A DNA stretch of 64,000 nucleotides, taken from Myxococcales bacterium (GTDB taxonomy: Bacteria; Myxococcota_A; Polyangia; Polyangiales; Polyangiaceae). Shown one piece after another: positions 8,737 through 15,145 of the stretch (positions are counted from its first letter, which is position 1; each line of letters starts with the position of its first letter). The stretch covers positions 96,956 to 160,955 of the forward strand of contig JAEUKE010000124.1 of the NCBI GenBank assembly GCA_016794345.1, read 5' to 3'. Both the position numbers and the translations under genes were made by a program. Below the pieces are notes generated by a model. The model ran no database searches. It was not told where the DNA came from and saw only the letters and a program-made list of their open reading frames with translations.

Positions 8737-9558
8737 TCAGCCCTCGTTCTTCGCGGGGGGCGCGCCTTCGAACACGGGCTTCTGCTTCTTCGTGTTCGCC
8801 TCGTACGCGGTGCGGAAGTCTGGGTGGGCCATGCAGATGGCCTGCGCCTGCGCCTCGGCCTCGATCGCCGCCGCCAGCGACATCGCGCTCTCGCTCTCGA
8901 TCATCTGCTTCGTGATCGAGTGCGCGAACGCCGGTCCGGCCGCGAGCTCCTCCGCCCACGCCATCGACTCCGTCAGGCAGGCTTCGTTGGGGACGACCTT
9001 GTTGACGAGGCCCATGCGCTCGGCCTCCGCGGCGCCGATGATCTTTCCGAAGTAGAGCAGCTCCGCCGCACGGCCCCGGCCGACGATGCGCGGCAAGAGG
9101 TAGCTCGCGCCCATGTCGGCGCCGGAGAGCCCCACCTTCGGGAAGATGAACCCGAAGCGCGCGCTCTCCGCGGCGACGCGCAGGTCGCACGCTGCCGCGA
9201 TGACGGCGCCCGCCCCCACGCACACGCCGTTCACGGCCGCGATGACGGGCCGCCTGAGCTCGCAGATGCTCTGGATGAGCGCGCCGGTCACCCGCGTGAA
9301 CTCCAAGAGGCCGCGGGCGTCGCGGGTGAAGAGCTCCGCGATGATGCCCTCCACGTCCCCGCCCGAGCAGAAGCCCCGCCCGCTGCCGGTGACGACCACC
9401 ACGCGAGCCTCCTTCGCCGACTCGAGCGAACGGAACGTCTCGCGGAGCTCGCCGTAGATCTCGAAGGTGAGGGCGTTGAGCCGCTCCGGGCGGCGCAAGG
9501 TGACGAGCGCGATGCCTCGCTCGATCGACAAGTCGAATGACTTCGGCGACAGGGTCAT
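8737..9558 (-). CDS. Enoyl-CoA hydratase/isomerase (crotonase) family protein
   Basis: 273 aa, the normal crotonase size. The oxyanion-hole segments FCSGGDVEG (63-71) and GVCVGAGAVIAAACD (111-125) are present. In the segment GFIFPKVGLSGADMGASYLL (136-155) the Glu that gives hydratases their second catalytic acid is absent (PK instead of PE), while Asp148 sits where dienoyl-CoA isomerases keep a catalytic Asp. The reaction may therefore be isomerisation or an unusual hydration rather than classic enoyl-CoA hydration. It is the first gene of an operon with the acyl-CoA dehydrogenase. Confidence 0.88.
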   Translation of the reverse strand: MTLSPKSFDLSIERGIALVTLRRPERLNALTFEIYGELRETFRSLESAKEARVVVVTGSGRGFCSGGDVEGIIAELFTRDARGLLEFTRVTGALIQSICELRRPVIAAVNGVCVGAGAVIAAACDLRVAAESARFGFIFPKVGLSGADMGASYLLPRIVGRGRAAELLYFGKIIGAAEAERMGLVNKVVPNEACLTESMAWAEELAAGPAFAHSITKQMIESESAMSLAAAIEAEAQAQAICMAHPDFRTAYEANTKKQKPVFEGAPPAKNEG

Positions 9559-9629
9559 GGCGGGAGCATGAACCCATCGCCGGTCGGGCGGGAAGCGTCA
9601 TCTCCGCTCGCGCGAGGCCGCATCGAGCG

Positions 9630-9637
9630 GCTACCAT
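9630..9637 (+). promoter_or_regulatory. GCTANNNT start-proximal box (GCTACCAT)
   Basis: A -10-like TACCAT lies 6 bases before the GTG start at 9644, and no Shine-Dalgarno sequence lies between. This spacing fits transcription starting at or next to the start codon. It is one of at least six such boxes on the plus strand of this window. Confidence 0.45.
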
Positions 9638-9643
9638 CGGGGC

Positions 9644-10258
9644 GTGGGTCACTTCCTCTCGGTCCTGAGCCCGTCGGAGTCCTGCGCCGGTGTCCGGGGG
9701 ATTCGCAAGCGGCTCGAGGACGAGGCGTTCGACGTGACGCTCGACATCACCGAGGGGGACGCCGAGAGCTGGCTTCACATCGAGGTGAGCACCGAGCCCG
9801 ACAAGCGCCCGGTCGTCGACGTCTTCCGACACGTCGTCCCGAAGAACCTGGTCGACGACCACCTCGCGAGCCACCTCACGAGCATCGCCGGGGCCAAGCC
9901 TGACAGTGCAGTCAGATGGCTCACGGAGTACCTGAAGCGGGTGCGCACGATCTACACGCTGGAGGTGCTCGACGCGCGCCCCGAGGACGACGGCGACGAC
10001 TGGGAAGTCGTGTGGGCCATCCAGGCGTCCATCCTCGATGCGGCCGGCGGCATCCTCCAGGCCGACGGGGAGGGGTACTCCAACGACGCCGGTGATCACA
10101 TCCTGTGGCAGTTCGACGACGCTGCGAGCGGGACGTGGCGCATGGCCGTGCTCGACGAGCTCGAGCGCTGGCAGCGCTTCGAGATGGAGCTGTCGGACCC
10201 GGAGGGGCGAGAGGCCTTCCGAAGCGGGCTGGTCCCGAGGTCCGCTCGCCGCCTCTGA
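9644..10258 (+). CDS. Conserved-looking hypothetical cytoplasmic protein
   Basis: 204 aa with no signal peptide or membrane segment. It is acidic, with many Asp/Glu and Trp residues, and has alternating strand-like segments such as VVDVFRHVVP and WEVVWAIQASILDAAGG, which read like an alpha/beta immunity- or SUKH-like fold. That comparison is impressionistic and I do not recognise the family. The GTG start is supported by the GCTACCAT box 6 bases upstream and by the start of coding-like composition. It stands alone between a divergent fatty-acid operon and the ammonium channel gene. Confidence 0.6.
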   Translation: MGHFLSVLSPSESCAGVRGIRKRLEDEAFDVTLDITEGDAESWLHIEVSTEPDKRPVVDVFRHVVPKNLVDDHLASHLTSIAGAKPDSAVRWLTEYLKRVRTIYTLEVLDARPEDDGDDWEVVWAIQASILDAAGGILQADGEGYSNDAGDHILWQFDDAASGTWRMAVLDELERWQRFEMELSDPEGREAFRSGLVPRSARRL

Positions 10259-10320
10259 GCGCGACGATACGTTCCCGAAACATTCGCGAAACCTGACCGA
10301 AAGGCCGGCGTGGTCCCCTC

Positions 10321-10340
10321 CCGTGGCTACCCACGGAGGT
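10321..10340 (+). promoter_or_regulatory. Hairpin overlapping the Shine-Dalgarno of the ammonium channel gene
   Basis: CCGTGG (10321-10326), loop CTAC, CCACGG (10331-10336) is a perfect 6-bp stem. Its 3' arm shares two bases with GGAGG (10335-10339), the ribosome-binding site 6 bases before the TTG start at 10346. If it forms in the mRNA it would partly hide the site. A functional role is inference. Confidence 0.35.
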
Positions 10341-10345
10341 GACCG

Positions 10346-11575
10346 TTGCGTCCGGATACTGGTGATACCGCCTGGCTGCTCTGCTCGACGGCGCTCGTCC
10401 TGCTCATGACGCCCGCGCTCGCTCTCTTCTACGGAGGGCTCGTCCGTCGCAAGAACGTCCTCTCGACGATCATGCACTCGATGGCCGCCATCCCGGTGGT
10501 CTCGGTCGTGTGGCTCGTGATCGGCTACTCGCTCGCCTTCGGTCCGAGCGTGCACGGCATCATCGGCGGCCTCGACTTCGCCTTCTTGAACGGCCTGGTG
10601 GGCGAGCAGCGGGGGACGGTACCGACGCTCGCGTTCGTGGCGTTCCAGGCGATGTTTGCGGTCATCACCCCGGCCCTCATCAGCGGTGGCTTCGCCGAGC
10701 GCATGAAGTTCGTCGCGTACCTGGCGTTCATCGTCGGCTGGTCGCTGCTCGTCTACGCGCCGGTCGCGCACTGGGTGTGGGCCGAGGGAGGTTGGCTCTT
10801 CTCGATGGGAGCGCTCGACTTTGCTGGCGGTACCGTCATCCACGTGACCGCGGGCGTGAGCGCGCTCGTCTGCGCCCTGGTCGTCGGCAAGCGCCTGAAG
10901 TACCCGGTCGAGCGGCCCCTCCCGCACAACCTGACCATGACCATGCTCGGCGCGGGCCTCTTGTGGTTCGGCTGGTTCGGCTTCAACGCGGGCAGCGCGC
11001 TCGCCTCGGGACACCTCGCCGCGGTCGCCTTCCTCAACACACACATGGGCGCCGCCGGCGGCGCGCTCGGCTGGGTGATCGTCGAGTGGCGGCATGGCGG
11101 CAAGCCCACCGCGCTCGGCGTGGCCTCCGGGCTCGTGGCGGGGCTGGTGGCCATCACGCCGGCGGCCGGCTTCGTCGCGCCCTGGGCGGCGCTCGTGATC
11201 GGGATCGTCTCCGGCGCAGCCTGCTTCGGGGCCGTGCTCGTGAAGTACCGGCTCGGCTACGACGACACGCTCGACGCCTTCGGCGTACACGGCGTCGGCG
11301 GCGTCGTGGGCGCGCTCCTCACCGGCGTCTTCGCCGAGGCGCACACCTACTCCGACGCGACGGCCCCGGTCGGGGCGGACGGTCTCATCAAGGGCGGCTT
11401 CAAGCAGCTCGGGGTGCAGGCCGTGACCACGGTGGTGGCCGCCGCGTACGCGGGCTTGGCGACCTGGGTCCTGCTCCGCGCGATCGACCGTTTCATCGGC
11501 GTGCGCGTCGCGGAGGGCGACGAAAGGGAAGGCCTCGACACGAGCTTGCACGGCGAGGAGGGGTACGCAGGGTAG
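10346..11575 (+). CDS. amtB: Ammonium channel/transporter
   Basis: A 409-aa Amt/MEP/Rh-family channel with about 11 transmembrane helices, passing NH4+/NH3 across the inner membrane. The conserved channel residues are visible: Asp158 in LDFAGG, the twin pore histidines His166 (GTVIHVTAG) and His315 (DAFGVHGVGG), the FGWFGFNAGSAL segment, and Phe100/Phe104 in the gate region. The TTG start is fixed by a strong GGAGG 6 bases upstream. The C-terminal tail (GVRVAEGDEREGLD) matches the tail that contacts PII proteins, yet no glnB/glnK lies next to it, which is less common. No sigma54 -24/-12 element was seen in the 87-base leader. Confidence 0.96.
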   Translation: MRPDTGDTAWLLCSTALVLLMTPALALFYGGLVRRKNVLSTIMHSMAAIPVVSVVWLVIGYSLAFGPSVHGIIGGLDFAFLNGLVGEQRGTVPTLAFVAFQAMFAVITPALISGGFAERMKFVAYLAFIVGWSLLVYAPVAHWVWAEGGWLFSMGALDFAGGTVIHVTAGVSALVCALVVGKRLKYPVERPLPHNLTMTMLGAGLLWFGWFGFNAGSALASGHLAAVAFLNTHMGAAGGALGWVIVEWRHGGKPTALGVASGLVAGLVAITPAAGFVAPWAALVIGIVSGAACFGAVLVKYRLGYDDTLDAFGVHGVGGVVGALLTGVFAEAHTYSDATAPVGADGLIKGGFKQLGVQAVTTVVAAAYAGLATWVLLRAIDRFIGVRVAEGDEREGLDTSLHGEEGYAG

Positions 11576-11653
11576 GAAGTCCGAGATCCAGCCCCGCGCC
11601 GCACACCCTGCGACCGATTTTTCGCGCGAGAGTTCGAGGAAGCCGAAGAGCGC

Positions 11654-11661
11654 GCTACGAT
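11654..11661 (+). promoter_or_regulatory. GCTANNNT start-proximal box (GCTACGAT)
   Basis: TACGAT ends 7 bases before the ATG at 11669 and overlaps the more upstream ATG at 11660. If it is the -10 element, translation must start at 11669 or later. Confidence 0.4.
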
Positions 11662-11668
11662 GATGAGA

Positions 11669-12316
11669 ATGCAGTCTTGGCTTCGGGTCTCTCAGGGTGC
11701 TGCGGCGCTGGGCCTCGTCTTCTTGCTCGCCGGCGCGTGTGCGAAGGGCGACGCGCTCGACTCGTTCGAGGAAGACGGGAGCGGCGGCTCGGGCGACGGC
11801 GGCGGGCGCTCCTCCACGGGCTCCAAGGGGTCGAGCAGCACCGGGCTCTCGGGGCCCGCGCAGACCACCGGCACGACGAGCGGACCGAGCGGGACGACCG
11901 GGACCGGAACCACGACGACCACGACCGGCCCGACATCGACCACCACGTCGACGACGAACACCAGCGCCGCGGCGACCACGTCGTCGGGAATGGTCGTCGA
12001 CTGCGACCCGGAGAACCCCGGGCCCGGTTGCGGCGCGGCGCAGCACTGCGTCCCGCAGACATCGGGCGATCCCACTTGTGAGGCCGCCGGCGCAGGGACG
12101 GCCTACGCGCTCTGCCCGAGCGGCCGGAGCGAGTGCGCGCCCGTCTTCGAGTGTGTCTTCGACGGGCTCGACTCGTGCTGCATGCAGTGGTGCCAGGTCG
12201 GCGGCGGAGGAGCCGGGTGCGGCGCGCTCGAGACGTGCACCAGCTTCAACACGCCCGTCTACATCAACGGTGTGGAGTACGGTGTGTGTTGGGACGGCTT
12301 GCCCTGCGTGATCTAG
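11669..12316 (+). CDS. Cys-rich lipoprotein with Thr/Ser/Gly linker
   Basis: About 215 aa. The signal peptide runs from MQSWLRVSQ to lipobox LAGAC, followed by a long low-complexity linker of Gly, Ser and Thr up to about residue 105. The C-terminal domain of about 110 residues holds roughly 16 Cys (for example LDSCCMQWCQV) and is probably disulphide-bonded outside the cell. ATGs at 11660 and 11663 are possible starts, but the first overlaps the GCTACGAT box. Such linker-bearing lipoproteins are typical of large myxobacterial genomes. I do not recognise the Cys domain. Confidence 0.72.
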   Translation: MQSWLRVSQGAAALGLVFLLAGACAKGDALDSFEEDGSGGSGDGGGRSSTGSKGSSSTGLSGPAQTTGTTSGPSGTTGTGTTTTTTGPTSTTTSTTNTSAAATTSSGMVVDCDPENPGPGCGAAQHCVPQTSGDPTCEAAGAGTAYALCPSGRSECAPVFECVFDGLDSCCMQWCQVGGGGAGCGALETCTSFNTPVYINGVEYGVCWDGLPCVI

Positions 12317-12328
12317 GCGGCCGCCCGA

Positions 12329-12724
12329 TCAGCCCAGGACGGCCGTCGCCTCGATCTCGACGAGCGCCTCGCGCTCGACGAGCCCCGCGACGCCCACCAG
12401 CGCCATGGCAGGGAACACCTTGCCCATGCGCCGCCGCCAGACGTCCCCGATCTCCTTGAGCGAGCTGCGGTACGCGTCGAGATCGGTCACGTACACGGTG
12501 AGCCTGACGATCTTGTCAGCTGAGCCGCCCGCCGCCTCGACCACCGCGAGGACGTTGGCGAGCGCCTGATCGAACTGGCCCAGGAAGTCCTTGCGCTCGA
12601 AGACACCCTCCGGTGTCCAGCCGATCTGGCCGGCGACCCAGAGCGTCTCGCCGGTGGCGGCGACGCCGTTTGCGTATCCCTTGGGCCGAGGCCAACCCTC
12701 CACCGAGACCGTTCGGATCGTCAT
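12329..12724 (-). CDS. RidA/YjgF/Rid family enamine-imine deaminase-like protein
   Basis: 131 aa, the typical Rid size. Family segments are AATGETLWVAGQIGW, the central FDQALANVLAVVEAAGG, the strand RLTVYVTD, and the C-terminal LVEREALVEIEATAVL containing the conserved Glu. Rid proteins hydrolyse reactive enamine/imine intermediates released by PLP enzymes, though many subfamilies are uncharacterised. Its ATG overlaps the TGA of the upstream SDR gene (ATGA), so the two are translationally coupled. Confidence 0.88.
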   Translation of the reverse strand: MTIRTVSVEGWPRPKGYANGVAATGETLWVAGQIGWTPEGVFERKDFLGQFDQALANVLAVVEAAGGSADKIVRLTVYVTDLDAYRSSLKEIGDVWRRRMGKVFPAMALVGVAGLVEREALVEIEATAVLG

Positions 12725-13476
12725 GCCATCACCTGTCCGCCATCGAGCGGGATCGCTTGCCCGTGTATCCCGCGCGCTGCGTCACCCGCAAGCGCGACGA
12801 CGAGGTGGGCGACCTCGTTCGCTTCCATGAGGCGGTTCTGGGGGGACATCGAGGCGAGGGCCTTCTCCGCCTCTTCGGGGCTCCGCTTCGTCTTCTGCGC
12901 GATGCGCGACGCCGCCTCGGCGGCCATGTCGGTCTTCACCCAGCCGGGGCAGACCGCGTTGACCGTCACGCCGGAGCGGCCGAGCTCGGAGGCGAGGGCG
13001 CGCGTGAGGCCGACGAGCGCGTGTTTCGAGGCGCAGTACGCGCTCGTGTACGCGTAGCCCATGCGGCCCGCGTTCGAGGCGACGTTGATGACGCGACCCC
13101 AGCCGGCCTGGACCATGGCCGGGACGAGCGCCCGGCAGAGCAGGAACGGAACCGTCACGTTCAGCTCCATCTGCCTGTCCCAGCTCTCGTCGGTCGTGCG
13201 GTCGTAGGGGGCGCTCTCCGCGATGCCCGCGTTGTTGACCAGGACGTCGACGCGAGGCTGCTCTTCGAGCGCCGTCACGAGCGCAGCCACGCCGGCGCGC
13301 GAGGAGAGGTCCGCCACCAGGGCGACGCCGCCGAGCTTCTGCGCGACCTCATCCAGCTCTGCCTGTCGGCGACCGGTGACGATGACCCGGGCGCCCGCGG
13401 CGGAGAGCCCTTCGGCGATTGCTCGCCCGATCCCGCGACCCCCGCCCGTGACGAGCGCCGTCTTGCCCGTGAGCAT
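12721..13476 (-). CDS. Short-chain dehydrogenase/reductase (FabG-like)
   Basis: A 251-aa classical SDR: NAD(P)-binding TGGGRGIG at 10-17, NNAG at 81-84, catalytic Ser134 (INVAS), Tyr147 and Lys151 (YCASK), then NAVCPGWVKTDM. The GRR after the second strand suggests NADPH preference. The frame stays open upstream to 13821, but the Rossmann fold begins at the ATG at 13476, which is the sensible start. It is the first gene of an operon with the Rid protein. Two palindromic operators lie 31-84 bases upstream, so expression is probably controlled by a dimeric repressor encoded elsewhere. The substrate is unknown. Confidence 0.92.
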   Translation of the reverse strand: MLTGKTALVTGGGRGIGRAIAEGLSAAGARVIVTGRRQAELDEVAQKLGGVALVADLSSRAGVAALVTALEEQPRVDVLVNNAGIAESAPYDRTTDESWDRQMELNVTVPFLLCRALVPAMVQAGWGRVINVASNAGRMGYAYTSAYCASKHALVGLTRALASELGRSGVTVNAVCPGWVKTDMAAEAASRIAQKTKRSPEEAEKALASMSPQNRLMEANEVAHLVVALAGDAARGIHGQAIPLDGGQVMA

Positions 13477-13506
13477 GCGCCGGGGGTTACAGCACCGAAG
13501 ATGACG

Positions 13507-13525
13507 TGTCCACCCGCGGTTGACA
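13507..13525. promoter_or_regulatory. 19-bp near-palindromic operator, copy 1
   Basis: TGTCCACC-CGC-GGTTGACA: 8-base arms with one mismatch around a CGC centre. It lies 31 bases upstream of the SDR start on the minus strand. It is a 35-bp-shifted repeat of the palindrome at 13542-13560. Confidence 0.6.
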
Positions 13526-13541
13526 CCGTAACCGGCGGTGA

Positions 13542-13560
13542 TGACAACCCGCGGTTGACA
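13542..13560. promoter_or_regulatory. 19-bp near-palindromic operator, copy 2
   Basis: TGACAACC-CGC-GGTTGACA: 8-base arms with one mismatch, sharing 15 consecutive bases with copy 1. The right arm contains TTGACA, which on the plus strand could also serve as a -35 element for the gene at 13637. It is 66 bases from the SDR start and 77 from the cytochrome-like gene. Confidence 0.6.
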
Positions 13561-13636
13561 CGCCGCGCTCGGGCGGAAGAAATGGCCAGAAAAGAAGGCG
13601 ATTTGCGCTGGCGCGAGGCTTGCTCCAGGTGGCCGC

Positions 13637-15145
13637 GTGCGAGACTTGGCGCTGCTTCGAACCCACGCGTGGCTGCTCGTCGGGTCGGCGATCGCGATCG
13701 CCGCCGCCGCCAGCTGCACCGGCGACATCGGAGGCGAGAAGGAGGAGGAGGTCCCCGGTCCTCCGGACGTCGAGCCGATGGCGGTGCCCCAGGCGCCCGA
13801 GATCGTCGCCAGCACCTCCACGTGCTCGCCGCTCCGGCCGGGCGAGAAGCTGGTCAGCGTCTCGCCCGAGGGTCACGCGTGGCTCGTGGTGCCGGGGGAG
13901 TCGAGCAGCGTGCGCGTCCTCGACGCCTTCGGCGGAGAGCTGGTGGAGACCATCGACGATGTCGCGATCGGCGACGTCGTCGAGGCGCAGGCGTGGTCGG
14001 CCCGGGACGCGGCGCTCGTCGCCGGCGAGCGACTGTGGCGGCTCCAGGACCTCGCGCGCATCGAGCTGACCCCGCCGAGCGGCTTCACCGCGCCCGTCGC
14101 GTTCTGCGGGGACCCGGCCAAGAACGGGGCGCTCGTCTCGGGCGGCCGCGTCTACGAGCGCCGCGCGTCCGAGTGGTGGGGCTGGGACCCGGGCCTCGGC
14201 GGCGACGAGGCCCCGCGCGAGGTCGTCCGGTTCGACGGTGACTGCCAGGGTCCGAGCGACGTGATGTGGCTCACGTCGGCCGACGGGACCCTCTTCCGCG
14301 TCGAGCCCGCCCAGTACTCCCGGCCCGTGCGCTTCGAGGGCCTCGTCGACGCGGCCGCGACGGACGCGCTCCTCGCCGTCCTCGACGCGGACGAGCTCTG
14401 GGTCGGCCCGGAGAGCTGGCAGAGCTGGCGCTTCTCGGGGCCCGTGCCGACGCGCATCAGCGCCTCGCAGGGCCAGCTCTGGATGGCGTCGGGCGCGCAG
14501 CTGCTTCGATTCGACGGGACGACCTGGGTGGAAATCGCACACACGATGAGCGAGCCCATCGAGGACGTCGCGGCGTACGCGGGTGGCGCGTGGGTCGCCG
14601 GCGCGACGACGGTCTGCCATCAGGCGACGGGGCCGGCGGTTCGCGTGGAGGGGGTGCGCCCGTTCGAGCGCAGCATCGAGCTCGAGTACCCGCTGCGCGT
14701 CCGCGCGAGCGATGACAGCACCGACATCGTCGCGGAGGTCGGTGGTCTGCCCATCACCCTCGTCCAGGACGCGGAGTCCGGCTACTGGGAGGGCACCGCG
14801 CGCCTCGACACGGTCGGCTGGCACACGATCACGGTGACCGCCTCCGGCGGCCTCGCGCGCCGCACCATCCCGGTGAAGCGTGTGCCCGAGGTCTCGCGCA
14901 GCTGGGCCGTCGACATCGAGCCGATCTACCAGGCGAGCTGCTCGAGCAGCGACTGCCACGGCGCCGGCTCGACCAAGGCCCCCGAGATGGGGACCTACGA
15001 CGCGTGGCAGACACACGCGTCGGCGGTTCGGACGCGCGTCGTGGACGCGAAGAACATGCCTCCGGCCGCAAACGTCGGGCCGGAGTGGGGAAGCGACGAC
15101 ATCGAGGTCATCCAGGAATGGCTCGAAGGAGGAATGCTGCCGTGA
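13637..15145 (+). CDS. Lipoprotein with C-terminal cytochrome c-like domain (CX4CH)
   Basis: 502 aa. A signal peptide ends near AAAASC, giving a likely lipidated Cys. Residues from about 55 to 400 look like a beta-propeller or beta-sandwich region with repeated strand pairs such as LVSVSPEGHAWLVVPG and ELWVGPESWQSW. The C-terminal 90 residues form a small haem-c-like domain: Cys435-x4-Cys440-His441 (CSSSDCH) and a candidate axial Met474 in KNMPP, resembling cytochrome domains fused to planctomycete/myxobacterial surface proteins. CX4CH is a rarer spacing than CXXCH. The stop overlaps the next gene's start (GTGA), so they are coupled. The GTG start is chosen because the signal peptide begins there. 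Confidence 0.75.
   Translation: MRDLALLRTHAWLLVGSAIAIAAAASCTGDIGGEKEEEVPGPPDVEPMAVPQAPEIVASTSTCSPLRPGEKLVSVSPEGHAWLVVPGESSSVRVLDAFGGELVETIDDVAIGDVVEAQAWSARDAALVAGERLWRLQDLARIELTPPSGFTAPVAFCGDPAKNGALVSGGRVYERRASEWWGWDPGLGGDEAPREVVRFDGDCQGPSDVMWLTSADGTLFRVEPAQYSRPVRFEGLVDAAATDALLAVLDADELWVGPESWQSWRFSGPVPTRISASQGQLWMASGAQLLRFDGTTWVEIAHTMSEPIEDVAAYAGGAWVAGATTVCHQATGPAVRVEGVRPFERSIELEYPLRVRASDDSTDIVAEVGGLPITLVQDAESGYWEGTARLDTVGWHTITVTASGGLARRTIPVKRVPEVSRSWAVDIEPIYQASCSSSDCHGAGSTKAPEMGTYDAWQTHASAVRTRVVDAKNMPPAANVGPEWGSDDIEVIQEWLEGGMLP

Noticed and set aside
8036..12046. A 1336-codon open frame on the minus strand across the crotonase, hypothetical and amtB genes
   Set aside because: It is rich in Arg, Ala, Gly and Pro with no domain or consistent motif, and it overlaps well-supported genes in the other frames. 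Long antisense open frames are expected at this GC content.
13500..13636. TTGACA at 13555 as a -35 element for the cytochrome-like operon
   Set aside because: At the 17-base distance the sequence is only AGAAAT, a poor -10, so the hexamer is more simply explained as an arm of the palindromic operator.
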